Source: Planctomycetales bacterium (GTDB lineage Bacteria; Planctomycetota; Phycisphaerae; SM23-33). Taken from it: a stretch of 64,000 nt of DNA. Position 1 is the stretch's first letter; each line of letters opens with the position of its first letter. Of this stretch, positions 13,007 to 21,723 are shown piece after piece. Position numbers and translations under genes: made by a program. The notes under the pieces are model-generated. The model did no database searches and had not been told where the DNA came from. It saw only the letters and a program-made list of their open reading frames with translations. The stretch is taken from the NCBI GenBank assembly GCA_030612725.1, contig JAUWNJ010000014.1, positions 1-64,000 on the forward strand, read 5' to 3'.

Positions 13007-14248
13007 TTATCTGCTTTTCGTCGCCGTGCCGGCATGCCGCTGCGAGTGGCGTGAACCAGAGCGACGGTTGGTACGGTATTGACCCCGGCCCTTTTTCTCC
13101 GGCGTGGCCTTGGCGTTCTGGTCGGAATAACTTTCCAGACGCGTCGGCTTGGGCAACTTGTCGCCGATGAGTTGCCGCACATCATTGACGAACCGGCGAT
13201 CAGACGGGGTAGCGAAACTCGTCGCCAGGCCGCTGGCTTCCACGCGGGCTGTCCGACCGATGCGATGCACGTAATCTTCGGCGTTGTGCGGGAAGTCGTA
13301 GTTAATCACATGTTCGATACCGCTGACGTCCAGCCCGCGGGCGGCAATATCCGTGGCAATGAGGATAGGGCAACGCCCGCTGCGGAAGTTCGCCAGGGAC
13401 TCGTCGCGATGGTTCTGCTCGAGGTCGCCGTGAATTTTCGCAGCCTTCAACCTCCGGGCGTTGACTATGCGGGTCAGGCTATCGACGCCTCGTTTGGTTC
13501 GGGCGAACACCAGCACACGTCCGGTGCTCTTGCGCAACAGTTTCAGCAGCAGGGGGCGTTTGGCATCCTCGGACAGTTCGAAAATCTCCTGTTTTGCGCG
13601 ATGGGCCGGTGCACATATCCCGATCTGGATGCGGACGGGGTCGCGCATGTTCTTGCGGGCTATACGCTCCACGTCGTCGGCCATCGTAGCCGTGAACATC
13701 ATTGTCTGCCGATCACGGGGCAGCGACGCGATGATCCGGTGAATCTGCGGCATGAAGCCCATGTCGTGCATCCGGTCGGCCTCGTCCACCACCAAAACCT
13801 CGATTTCGTCAAGCAGAAGCCTTCCGTTTTCGATGTGGTCGTTAAGCCTTCCCGGCGTGGCGACCAGAACATTGGGCCATGACCGCAAGGCTGCGAAGTC
13901 CAGGTCCATCGGAACGCCTCCGACGATGGTCGCGACGCGCAGGCCGCTGGACTTGCCCAGTTCGTTGAACGCTGCGGTAATCTGGGCAGCCAGTTCGCGC
14001 GTGGGGGCGAGCACCAGTGCGCCTAGTTCCATCTTATTGGCCAGACGCTGGATAATCGGGAGGGCAAAAGCAGCCGTCTTGCCCGTACCCGTCTGCGCCA
14101 GACCGATAACGTCCTTGCCTTCGAGCGCGGGCGGAATGCAGGCTGCCTGGATGGGCATAGGCCGCTCGAAACCGGCCTGGTCGAGACTCTTGTGAATGGT
14201 TTCCGACAGGGGGAAATCTGCAAATTTTACATCATTCTGATTAGACAA
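13007..14248 (-). CDS. DEAD-box RNA helicase (RhlE-like)
   Basis: 'LAQTGTGKTAAFALPI', 'VVDEADRMHDMGF', 'FTATM', 'ATDIAARGLDVSGIEHVINYDFP', 'HRIGRTAR'. Confidence 0.92.
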   Translation of the reverse strand: MSNQNDVKFADFPLSETIHKSLDQAGFERPMPIQAACIPPALEGKDVIGLAQTGTGKTAAFALPIIQRLANKMELGALVLAPTRELAAQITAAFNELGKSSGLRVATIVGGVPMDLDFAALRSWPNVLVATPGRLNDHIENGRLLLDEIEVLVVDEADRMHDMGFMPQIHRIIASLPRDRQTMMFTATMADDVERIARKNMRDPVRIQIGICAPAHRAKQEIFELSEDAKRPLLLKLLRKSTGRVLVFARTKRGVDSLTRIVNARRLKAAKIHGDLEQNHRDESLANFRSGRCPILIATDIAARGLDVSGIEHVINYDFPHNAEDYVHRIGRTARVEASGLATSFATPSDRRFVNDVRQLIGDKLPKPTRLESYSDQNAKATPEKKGRGQYRTNRRSGSRHSQRHAGTATKSR

Positions 14249-14615
14249 AATAACACCTTCCTAAAGCCCACAATAATTAATCAATCGGCTCCAATCGTGG
14301 CGGGAGGTGCAGGGGTATGCGACTCCATAGTGGGTATGCCACGCCGGGCTTCTCGGGAAGCCTGAATGTCCGCTCGCGGCGGCCCATCTCTTCCCATTGT
14401 GCCCGACTTTCCCTCGGGCGTCCCAATCGCATCTACGCTGCCAGCCTTGCATCTGCCAGCTACGCAATGCATGAATCATCTACTGCCAAAAGAGTATATC
14501 GACCATCCGGGCGGAATGTCAACAAAAATAATAAACTAATACCGCGCACGAAAAGTCAATACGCTGATGGGAGATAAACGAGCCGTGACAGTCTTCGTCC
14601 CCGAAGGGCGAAGAC

Positions 14616-14660
14616 TGGAGACGAGCGGAATTGAACCGCCGACCTTCTGGTTGCAAACCA
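14616..14660. repeat. attL: 45-bp direct repeat of the tRNA-Ala 3' end
   Basis: 'tggagacgagcggaattgaaccgccgaccttctggttgcaaacca' identical to 59663-59707. Confidence 0.95.
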
Positions 14661-14797
14661 CGCCGGAAAGCACGCTCCATTGAAAGTAACGTCTGTACAA
14701 GTATTCAGTTATCAAAATCGCCGACCGTTTGCATAGGTCGGCGTAGAAACGCCTGAAACGGCGGTATTACGCTGTAACAAACCTGATGGTCTGTACC

Positions 14798-15643
14798 TCA
14801 CCGCCAGGATTTATCCTTCAAAATCAAGTCCACTCCCAAACATTCTTTTTCCCGCTTTGAAACAATAAATTTGCCTAGAATTTCGAGTTCAAAACCCTGC
14901 TCGTAAAGGGATGTTTCCAAAAATTCCCGATTGCCAACCCGACGCATCGACGCTCCTTTGAAATCCTGCTTGTCCGTGTCCACAGAAATCGAAGACATCG
15001 CTTTGATGATCGCTGGCCCGTCCCGCATGTGAGCGAAAGCGGACGCTTCGCATTCCGGGCCATTCGTCGCACCGCCGACTTTGGCGATCATCGGCGACGT
15101 AATCTTCGTGGAGAGAGCGATAACCTTGTCCTTATCATCCAATGGGCACCAAACGACAATGAAAGCCCACGAAGGATTATTGATGTCCTTCACGTACCAA
15201 AATTCCCAAAGATGACGACCTCGCAGTACGCCCGTCGTTGGTTCCGACAATGCCGGATAATAACCGTGATCTTCCAGAATTTTCCCCAATTCCACACGAG
15301 GCGGGAAAAGACCTTCGGCGGCCTTCTCCCGAACCTTCGATGGCGTCTCAAACGTTACCACCGGTCGAGGGAGCCAATCAGGAAAGAACCACGAAAGAAA
15401 ACCAGTCAACAAAATCAGATTCACGCCGACGATAACAACCAGTCTCCGGCGTCGAGAATAGAAGCCGCCGACTCGCCTTGCAATCGCGCCTGTCTTGTCA
15501 TAAACACGGGCGATCCAGACCACGCTCCGGCGCTCAGGAATGTTGCAGACGTTTCCGCAACCCGGACACTTCTCCGTTTTACCAGCCAGAGAAGACGGGC
15601 TGCTCATGGTTTCGCCACAATTGGGACATGTATAGTCAATCAT
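14798..15643 (-). CDS. Zinc-ribbon membrane protein
   Basis: 'CPNCGETMSSPSSLAGKTEKCPGCG' N-terminus plus TM 'LVVIVGVNLILLTGFLSWFF'. Confidence 0.7.
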   Translation of the reverse strand: MIDYTCPNCGETMSSPSSLAGKTEKCPGCGNVCNIPERRSVVWIARVYDKTGAIARRVGGFYSRRRRLVVIVGVNLILLTGFLSWFFPDWLPRPVVTFETPSKVREKAAEGLFPPRVELGKILEDHGYYPALSEPTTGVLRGRHLWEFWYVKDINNPSWAFIVVWCPLDDKDKVIALSTKITSPMIAKVGGATNGPECEASAFAHMRDGPAIIKAMSSISVDTDKQDFKGASMRRVGNREFLETSLYEQGFELEILGKFIVSKREKECLGVDLILKDKSWR

Positions 15644-15683
15644 TTTTCACACCTGCGAAAAGTCTGTACCAAACGACCACCGG

Positions 15684-15863
15684 CTACTCCTTGCGAGCCT
15701 TGAGAATTTTTCTTATCGCCGACAACTGATCAACCACCGCTCCAATGCCGACCAATATCCAACCACCGACAAAAACCAACCCGCCGGCAGCCCCGTCAGA
15801 AAACATCGACAACAACCCGCCGATGATGCAAAGAACGCCCATTCCCATCAAAACCCAAGTCAT
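15684..15863 (-). CDS. Small membrane protein (59 aa)
   Basis: Manual translation: MTWVLMGMGVLCIIGGLLSMFSDGAAGGLVFVGGWILVGIGAVVDQLSAIRKILKARKE*; two hydrophobic segments; not in the supplied ORF list. Confidence 0.6.
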   Translation of the reverse strand: MTWVLMGMGVLCIIGGLLSMFSDGAAGGLVFVGGWILVGIGAVVDQLSAIRKILKARKE

Positions 15864-15887
15864 GGTCTAACTCCCACGTTTGAAACC

Positions 15888-16352
15888 CTATCGCTCGCGC
15901 GCCCGCTTGTATGCTGCCTCCACCCACTTCCCTAGGTTCTCGAATCCATTATCTCGCACCCAATCGTAGGTTTTGATACCCTTGTAGCCCAACTCAATAA
16001 ACGGGTCTTTGCCTTTTACCTCTGTTTCCCCATTCATATCCTTCAAGTTGTGAATGTATATCCCCAGTAGGCCGTTGCCGTTTTCCCAACTCTGGTTTAT
16101 CTCATATTGAACATACTTGCGTTCCGACGTGTTGCTGCCAATCAATACGACGGTGACGGTGGTTCCCGTTAGATGTTTACGAATCCAACTCTTTATTGCT
16201 TCCTCTCCTTTCTTTTTTACTTCTTCCCAACCTGCAGCATCCAAAAAGCCTGCTGTTTCCCTGTCGGGCTTCGTCACCCAACTGTTCCGAACCTGCCCGG
16301 CTCTCCAACTGTCTTTCTCGAAGTGAAAACTGAAGAATACTCTACGTGCCAT
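15888..16352 (-). CDS. TIR-like (MTH538/ThsB-type) domain protein
   Basis: 'MARRVFFSFHFEKDSWRAGQVRNSWV...GTTVTVVLIGSNTSERKYVQYEINQSWENGNGLLGIYIHNLKD' resembles ThsB/PF08937 TIR-like proteins. Confidence 0.8.
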   Translation of the reverse strand: MARRVFFSFHFEKDSWRAGQVRNSWVTKPDRETAGFLDAAGWEEVKKKGEEAIKSWIRKHLTGTTVTVVLIGSNTSERKYVQYEINQSWENGNGLLGIYIHNLKDMNGETEVKGKDPFIELGYKGIKTYDWVRDNGFENLGKWVEAAYKRARER

Positions 16353-16354
16353 GT

Positions 16355-16771
16355 CTAATCTCCTCTGGTTATAGACAATGCGATCAACGTGACGGCCATA
16401 ATGGAAATGAGAATGGTTGCATGGAATATAAGAAGCGTCGTGGAGAAAATGATTTCAGACCAAGGTTTCACCTGGTGCTTTACAATGGAAGTGTTCATTG
16501 AAAAATCTATTTCGTCCTCATCCATCTTTCTGACGTGATCGTAAAGAGCGCGGAATAAACGCTCTTGCCACAAATAAAAAGCATCCAGTATCCAGAAAGC
16601 GATTGAGGGAAAATATGCAAGATAGACAAAATGGATACTGGTGTTGCTCGCCGATAAGGCAAACAGTGCAGAAACAAGGATCACGCACCATCCCTTGAGC
16701 AGAAAAGAGTTTTGGGATAATCTGTTGATTACACCCTGTATCATTTCGAGGTGTGATTGCCTTTTATCCAT
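16355..16771 (-). CDS. Multi-TM membrane protein, putative partner or effector of the TIR-like protein
   Basis: Hydrophobic segments 'WCVILVSALFALSA', 'FVYLAYFPSIAFWILDAFYL', 'IIFSTTLLIFHATILISIMAVTLIALS'; stop codon 2 nt before the TIR ATG. Confidence 0.7.
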   Translation of the reverse strand: MDKRQSHLEMIQGVINRLSQNSFLLKGWCVILVSALFALSASNTSIHFVYLAYFPSIAFWILDAFYLWQERLFRALYDHVRKMDEDEIDFSMNTSIVKHQVKPWSEIIFSTTLLIFHATILISIMAVTLIALSITRGD

Positions 16772-16807
16772 GCTTCCTTTTTCGGAATTTGGGACACTCG
16801 TAATCAA

Positions 16808-17224
16808 TCATTTGGATTTTATCTTTGACGAACCATATGGGGACGCATGGCCCATGCGGATCAGTTCGGGGCCGATCTCTTTATCGTCCACAAAGACGCG
16901 AGCGAGCAGCCTGCCGAAATTATCCCGTTTACGAGGGGCGCAGAAGACCAGCCGGACGTCGCGGTCGTCGATCAGCCGTTTCAATGCTTCAGTCGCCGCC
17001 GGTCCCGCAGAGGTATTCTTTTCCGGGGCGTCAATGCCCCAGATGCGAACGCTGGTTACATCGCCGTCGTAACGAATCTGAAAAGTATCCCCGTCGATAA
17101 CGCGGAGAACGTGAAACGTCCGAGTCGTAATCTCGTTCGTCCCCACCGCCGGAGGCGTACATCCGGCGGGAATGACAATCGCAAACAGCAACAAGGACAT
17201 TGCCAGAATTCGCATTATTCTCAC
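16808..17224 (-). CDS. SNase-like (thermonuclease) lipoprotein
   Basis: 'HVLRVIDGDTFQIRYDGDVTSVRIWGIDAPEKNTSAGPAATEALKRLI...DNFGRLLARVFVDDKEIGPELIRMGHA'; lipobox 'VIPAGC'. Confidence 0.88.
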   Translation of the reverse strand: MRIMRILAMSLLLFAIVIPAGCTPPAVGTNEITTRTFHVLRVIDGDTFQIRYDGDVTSVRIWGIDAPEKNTSAGPAATEALKRLIDDRDVRLVFCAPRKRDNFGRLLARVFVDDKEIGPELIRMGHASPYGSSKIKSK

Positions 17225-17409
17225 CTTAATCGTATGCTATTAATGGAGGATATTTATCATGATTCAGGGTCGATCAGGCCGAGTGGCTGGCGCGGCCAGG
17301 CGACACCTGGTTGTCGTTGCCGCTACGGTCGAAAGCCCCGACCACGTTCAACTGATTTCCGACATCCTGACAAAAGCAATATCGCTCTCCCGCTGGGAAC
17401 TCCTCGCAC

Positions 17410-17874
17410 TCAAGTCTTACCTGACTTTTCGTGAGCGTTATCTTCTTTGAGGGCACGCCCCAATCTGTCGGCCAGTTCCGCCGCATCGGTGCCGGCGAAA
17501 GCCAGGCCGAGCAACATCCCCTCGATCTTTTTTCTGTTGTCGCCTTCCAGCATCCTGTAAAGCCGGAGGACCTCCCGCTCCGGCGGCGTCAATTCACCGG
17601 TCAGGCCCGCACCGGTCAAGGCCTCACGAACAAGCGTCTCGGCGGATTGCTGCGGCGTCGCCGGTGGAGGCCAATCCGCTGAATCATCCGCAAGCCAATT
17701 TACAGGAACGCCAAGGGCTTCGGCGAGACGCACGCCAAGGACGAAACCCGGCTGTGATGATTCCGCTTCGATCTTCCTGATATTGCCCGGTGTGCAGCCG
17801 ACCTCGTGCGCGATCTCGACGTAAGAGCGACCGCGTCGGGCCATACGTAATTTTTCCGCCAGTTTCACAGACAT
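17410..17874 (-). CDS. XRE-family phage repressor (CI-like)
   Basis: HTH 'KLRMARRGRSYVEIAHEVGCTPGNIRKIEAESSQP'; divergent from the gene at 17993; start at MSVKLAEK. Confidence 0.75.
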   Translation of the reverse strand: MSVKLAEKLRMARRGRSYVEIAHEVGCTPGNIRKIEAESSQPGFVLGVRLAEALGVPVNWLADDSADWPPPATPQQSAETLVREALTGAGLTGELTPPEREVLRLYRMLEGDNRKKIEGMLLGLAFAGTDAAELADRLGRALKEDNAHEKSGKT

Positions 17875-17933
17875 CAAAGTAACTCCAGTAATCTTCCGTA
17901 AGAAAATAATTATCAAAAATTGTAAAATAATGT

Positions 17934-17968
17934 TTGACATCGTGCCGATAGTGAGTTTATAGTTCACT
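17934..17968 (+). promoter_or_regulatory. Rightward promoter with dyad operator
   Basis: TTGACA (17934-17939), 18-bp spacer, TATAGT (17958-17963); dyad AGTGA...TCACT overlaps the -10, between divergent HTH genes. Confidence 0.6.
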
Positions 17969-17992
17969 GTGGTGATTCGGAGAGTTACTGAA

Positions 17993-18274
17993 ATGACGGT
18001 TACGGACAACCCAGAAACAGATTTTCGCTATGACGTAGGAAAACTGAAGCACACGGCACTCGAGCGCGGTTGGACGCGATATCGAGTATCAAAAGAATCC
18101 GGAGTTACGTCTCCGACGGTTTGCAGGTTCTTTCGCGGGGAAAGCGTAACCGAAACGACTGTCAAGAAAATCGCCGACGCCCTCGGCGTTCCCATGTCCG
18201 AGATCGTGATCCCGGTCGGACCGGACGTAACCGTCCCGGCGGAGCCTGCACTGGCCGAAAGGACAACGCGATGA
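17993..18274 (+). CDS. Cro-like XRE transcriptional regulator
   Basis: 'GWTRYRVSKESGVTSPTVCRFFRGESVTETTVKKIADALGV' HTH. Confidence 0.75.
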   Translation: MTVTDNPETDFRYDVGKLKHTALERGWTRYRVSKESGVTSPTVCRFFRGESVTETTVKKIADALGVPMSEIVIPVGPDVTVPAEPALAERTTR

Positions 18275-18549
18275 CGACAGCGACACAAAGGCCCGCCAGC
18301 CGCGCCAAGGTAGCCCGGCCGATATACGACCAATGCCGGATATGCCAGGAGTACAAAGACTGCTGGGGCGTTTGCGAAGGTAAGGAGATCGACCCCTACC
18401 TCAAGGCCGGAGATCTCGCTTGCGGCCTCGGACCGCCAGCCGAACCGGAGTTGATATGTTTCCGCCTCGCCGAAACCCGACACGGCGACTTCGACCCTAT
18501 TACCTGCGAACTTGTCTCGATGGAACATACACCCATTTTACAGGGATAA
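18271..18549 (+). CDS. Hypothetical protein (92 aa, Cys-containing)
   Basis: Starts ATGACGACA at 18271, overlapping the previous stop; 'YDQCRICQEYKDCWGVCEGKE'. Confidence 0.55.
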   Translation: MTTATQRPASRAKVARPIYDQCRICQEYKDCWGVCEGKEIDPYLKAGDLACGLGPPAEPELICFRLAETRHGDFDPITCELVSMEHTPILQG

Positions 18550-18609
18550 AAAAAATGCACGGATGCGGAACCTTCACAACCGTAAGCCCGGTAAGTTGGC
18601 TGAAAAGAA

Positions 18610-18643
18610 TTTTTCACACCCGTAAGCCCACGGGTGTGAAAAA
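18610..18643. terminator. Strong symmetric hairpin (bidirectional terminator-like)
   Basis: TTTTTCACACCCGT-aagccc-ACGGGTGTGAAAAA, 14-bp perfect stem. Confidence 0.6.
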
Positions 18644-18654
18644 CGGTAAAAACG

Positions 18655-18909
18655 ATGGTAGGACAGACGCCCTGGACATCCGACGAACTCGCGGCGATGC
18701 TGAAAATCCATCGCAGCCACACAACCGCCCGGATGGATCGCTTTGCGGAGACCTTTGTTTCGATGCGTCGGGACGACAAACTCCGGTCGGATCGGCTGGC
18801 CGAGAAATTCCTGTCGTTCTTACGAGTGGGAGGGCAGTTAGCGAAGGCCGACCCGAAGGGCATGCGCCGATACTTAATAGATTTGGCCGAGACCGAAAAC
18901 CGCCGCTGA
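18655..18909 (+). CDS. Hypothetical phage protein (84 aa)
   Basis: ORF 'MVGQTPWTSDELAAMLKIHRSHTTARMDRFAETFVSM...', HTH-like helices. Confidence 0.5.
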   Translation: MVGQTPWTSDELAAMLKIHRSHTTARMDRFAETFVSMRRDDKLRSDRLAEKFLSFLRVGGQLAKADPKGMRRYLIDLAETENRR

Positions 18910-18911
18910 TT

Positions 18912-19643
18912 GTGCTCGGACCCGGAGGTGGTTTTTTCCGAAGCATTCAGGCCCAACCGTATTTCGCGTGGGATGAGAAAATCTACGCGGCAATCATCCT
19001 TACAGCGATGGGGCTGGCGGCGGTGGTAGCGATAACGAGTAATCAGCCGTCAGCAGTCAGCGAGGAACCTTCCAGCCGGTCTGAGCAGCCGGCACAACGT
19101 GGCCGAGGCGGGGGTTCTACTCCTTACCCCGCCCCGGCTTCTTTTTCTCAATCCGCAATTGAAAAAATCGCACCGGGGCCGGGAACCGGCGAAGTCTCCC
19201 CCCGCTTCGCCCGGCGGCGCCAGTCGCCCCCGGCCATCCGTACCGATTTTCAATTTTCAATTTTCAATTGCCCATTGCTGAAGGAACAAAACTTCTTCGC
19301 CGCGATCCGAACCGAAGAATCCTACGACGGGAAAGTAACCATCGGCGACGGCGGTTTATCACGCGGGGATTACCACATCACACGGGCGTTCTGGACTGAC
19401 GGCTGCGAACAAGGCAACGTGGATTGGGACTATGACACGCTCGTCTGGTCACGCCCGCACTGCGAACAAATCATGTTGTGGTACTTCCAGAGGTATTGCC
19501 CGGACGCGATGAAACGGTGCGATCTGAAAACACTCGCACGAATCCACAACGGCGGGCCGAGAGGACACCGCAAGGCCGCGACGCTGGAATACTGGCGACG
19601 AATTCAGAAACACATGGCCAAGGGGGAACCAGTCAACCAATGA
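18912..19643 (+). CDS. Membrane-anchored i-type lysozyme/destabilase-like protein (putative endolysin)
   Basis: TM 'IYAAIILTAMGLAAVVAIT' followed by 'AIRTEESYDGK...GDGGLSRGDYHITRAFWTDG...LKTLARIHNGGPRGHRKAATLEYWRRI'. Start codon (GTG 18912) uncertain. Confidence 0.55.
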   Translation: MLGPGGGFFRSIQAQPYFAWDEKIYAAIILTAMGLAAVVAITSNQPSAVSEEPSSRSEQPAQRGRGGGSTPYPAPASFSQSAIEKIAPGPGTGEVSPRFARRRQSPPAIRTDFQFSIFNCPLLKEQNFFAAIRTEESYDGKVTIGDGGLSRGDYHITRAFWTDGCEQGNVDWDYDTLVWSRPHCEQIMLWYFQRYCPDAMKRCDLKTLARIHNGGPRGHRKAATLEYWRRIQKHMAKGEPVNQ

Positions 19644-20143
19644 ACCAGTCAACCGATCAACCAATGAGCCAGGTAGCGATGGAAATCGGGTACGACCCAG
19701 ACTGCGGGATCGCAATAAAAGATGTGCCGGACAGATTGCCGAGAAGGAACGGCAAGAAAGTCAACTTCTCAACTGTCTGGCGATGGGCCACGAAGGGTTA
19801 TTCGCCGAAAAATGTAAGGATTTTTCTGGAGACCACGCTGATCGGGCGGAGTCGCTATACCAGCCGCCAGGCGCTGCGAAGATTCAACAGGCGACGAAAC
19901 GCACTCGACCAGACCAGACCGATCATCGCGGCGAATCTCCGGCGTATCCCGAAAACGAACACGGCAGCGAAACGATACCTCAAAAAAGAAGGTTTCCCAA
20001 CATCGGGAAACGGGAAACCCCCAGCACTGCTGGGGGATAATAAACAGCATCCCCCGGCATTGCCGGGGGCTTCAAGCCAACAGAAAGGACTCGGACATGG
20101 ACACGGAACGGACACCGGAAGAAATCGGGCAGCAATCGGATAA
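19640..20143 (+). CDS. DUF1580-like planctomycete DNA-binding protein
   Basis: 'VPDRLPRRNGKKVNFSTVWRWATKGYSPKNVRIFLETTLIGRSRYTSRQALRRFNRR'; C-terminus runs through a repeat hairpin. Confidence 0.65.
   Translation: MNQSTDQPMSQVAMEIGYDPDCGIAIKDVPDRLPRRNGKKVNFSTVWRWATKGYSPKNVRIFLETTLIGRSRYTSRQALRRFNRRRNALDQTRPIIAANLRRIPKTNTAAKRYLKKEGFPTSGNGKPPALLGDNKQHPPALPGASSQQKGLGHGHGTDTGRNRAAIG
20015..20073. repeat. Double-hairpin REP-like element, copy 1
   Basis: 'aaacccccagcactgctgggggataataaacagcatcccccggcattgccgggggcttcaagcc'. Confidence 0.85.
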
Positions 20144-20774
20144 GCCGGATGCTACCAATACACACTGGGACGAATGGGAAATCGGATGCCTGCTGAGCCG
20201 GTTTCGGGACGATAGATCACTCGACGAGATAGCCCACATCTTGGGACGCAGCGTCGCGGCCTGCAAAAGGATGTTGACCCGTCTGGTCTCCACCGAGACG
20301 CCCTGTCCCGAACAATACAAATCCACACTCAAAGACATCTGCCGGAAGGCCCAGGATGCGAAGGCCAAACGCCACACCCATCCCCGCGAACACGGGAAAT
20401 GCCGCGAAGAAATCCACCAGCAGTACCTGACACTGGCGAAAAACAACGAAGCGATAAAGGCGATACTCGCCGAGGTCGAAACACTACAGGTTTATTTGCT
20501 GGCCCTGGAAGTGATTGAGGGACATACCACCCTCCGCGAAATCCGAGATTATAACACCGGACGGGTCAACATTTCGGTGCAGAATGTTGTCAATAAAATC
20601 CGTGGGATTCGTCAAGAGCGCGGGGATTTATTCGACAAGTCAATGGCCGACGAGACGGGAAGAACTGTTTCGTGCCCCAATCCGCCAACCGGCGATAAGC
20701 CGACAACAGAAAATCCGCAATCAGCCGACGAGCCACCACCGGCGCCCGATAACGTGGAGAGATCGAAAGTATGA
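20097..20774 (+). CDS. Phage protein with homeodomain-like HTH
   Basis: 'WDEWEIGCLLSRFRDDRSLDEIAHILGRSVAACKRMLTRL' helices; 225 aa. Confidence 0.6.
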   Translation: MDTERTPEEIGQQSDKPDATNTHWDEWEIGCLLSRFRDDRSLDEIAHILGRSVAACKRMLTRLVSTETPCPEQYKSTLKDICRKAQDAKAKRHTHPREHGKCREEIHQQYLTLAKNNEAIKAILAEVETLQVYLLALEVIEGHTTLREIRDYNTGRVNISVQNVVNKIRGIRQERGDLFDKSMADETGRTVSCPNPPTGDKPTTENPQSADEPPPAPDNVERSKV

Positions 20775-21037
20775 GCCACCCCCGGACCACATTGCATATC
20801 TCCGACCGCGCCGACGCCGACGCACTGATCCGCGACATTCGCCGGGCCGTCCGCAACTCGGCCCGGACCGGCGGGGGATACGGCGTCTATCGACGCGACG
20901 CCGCCGGCGACTATCCCGTGGCAATCGAAGTGAACATCGTTCCACGTAGTGGTGCTACGCACAGCAATCAGCGATCAGCCAAAACCCAACCAGGAAAGGG
21001 ACTCCCATGGAACAGATTATCGTTGTTCTCATCGTAG
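20771..21037 (+). CDS. Hypothetical protein (88 aa)
   Basis: ATG overlaps the previous stop; C-terminus enters an STRR block. Confidence 0.45.
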   Translation: MSHPRTTLHISDRADADALIRDIRRAVRNSARTGGGYGVYRRDAAGDYPVAIEVNIVPRSGATHSNQRSAKTQPGKGLPWNRLSLFSS

Positions 21038-21108
21038 CGGTTTGTTTCGGACTGCCGACTTTAGCGGTCTGGCTGAAGGCGGAAAGGAAAAACCAGACAT
21101 GGAAATAA
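21007..21108 (+). CDS. Small TM protein (33 aa)
   Basis: MEQIIVVLIVAVCFGLPTLAVWLKAERKNQTWK*, manual translation. Confidence 0.4.
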   Translation: MEQIIVVLIVAVCFGLPTLAVWLKAERKNQTWK

Positions 21109-21710
21109 TAATCGCAGCAATAGCGTGCTTCGTGATAGCCGCCGTCGGCGCGTGGATTGTGTACCTGATATTCAAGAAAAACGGCCCGACCGTCGGGCCT
21201 TTTAGATTCGTAAGGGCCGTATCAGAACGAAAGGATGCAAACATGGGAAAAGACCAAATCAAAATCAGAGTGGGCCTGCCGGACAAGATCGGCGACGTGA
21301 AGGAGATGGAACTGACCGTCACGCGGGTAGAAACCGCGGATGGCAAACTGCTGGCAGCGGAAGCATTCAGAACCAAGGAAAAAGAAGTAGAGTTCTGGGC
21401 CGTCCGAGACACCGGCGTAACCCTGTCCTGCGTGGCAATCGACGACGTCGGCAACAGGTCAGAAGAACTAGCCGTCTTCACCTTTACGGTCGAAGACACG
21501 ATTTCGCTCAAGACGCCGACAGGTGGTTTCACCATCGAAGCAATCGACGAAAGACCGGGCGTCGAGGCCCCGGCTCCGTCAGAAGACGACAAAGCCGAGA
21601 CGGAAACCGACCCCGCCGACAAAGGCGACCCGGCTCCGTCAACTGAAGACTCCGCCGAGGCAAGCGAGGCGGACCCGGCAAAGACGCCTGAAACGCCGAC
21701 AGGCGATTAG
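21099..21710 (+). CDS. Membrane-anchored protein with Ig-like domain; alternative internal start at 21243
   Basis: TM 'IIIAAIACFVIAAVGAWIVYLIF'; internal RBS 'gaaagga' before ATG 21243; acidic Pro-rich tail. Confidence 0.55.
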   Translation: MEIIIAAIACFVIAAVGAWIVYLIFKKNGPTVGPFRFVRAVSERKDANMGKDQIKIRVGLPDKIGDVKEMELTVTRVETADGKLLAAEAFRTKEKEVEFWAVRDTGVTLSCVAIDDVGNRSEELAVFTFTVEDTISLKTPTGGFTIEAIDERPGVEAPAPSEDDKAETETDPADKGDPAPSTEDSAEASEADPAKTPETPTGD

Positions 21711-21723
21711 CGAAAACCCTCTC

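Noticed and set aside
14591-14615. Hairpin agtcttcgtcc..cgaagact beside attL as a novel element
   Set aside because: Most simply the original terminator or processing hairpin downstream of tRNA-Ala before prophage integration.
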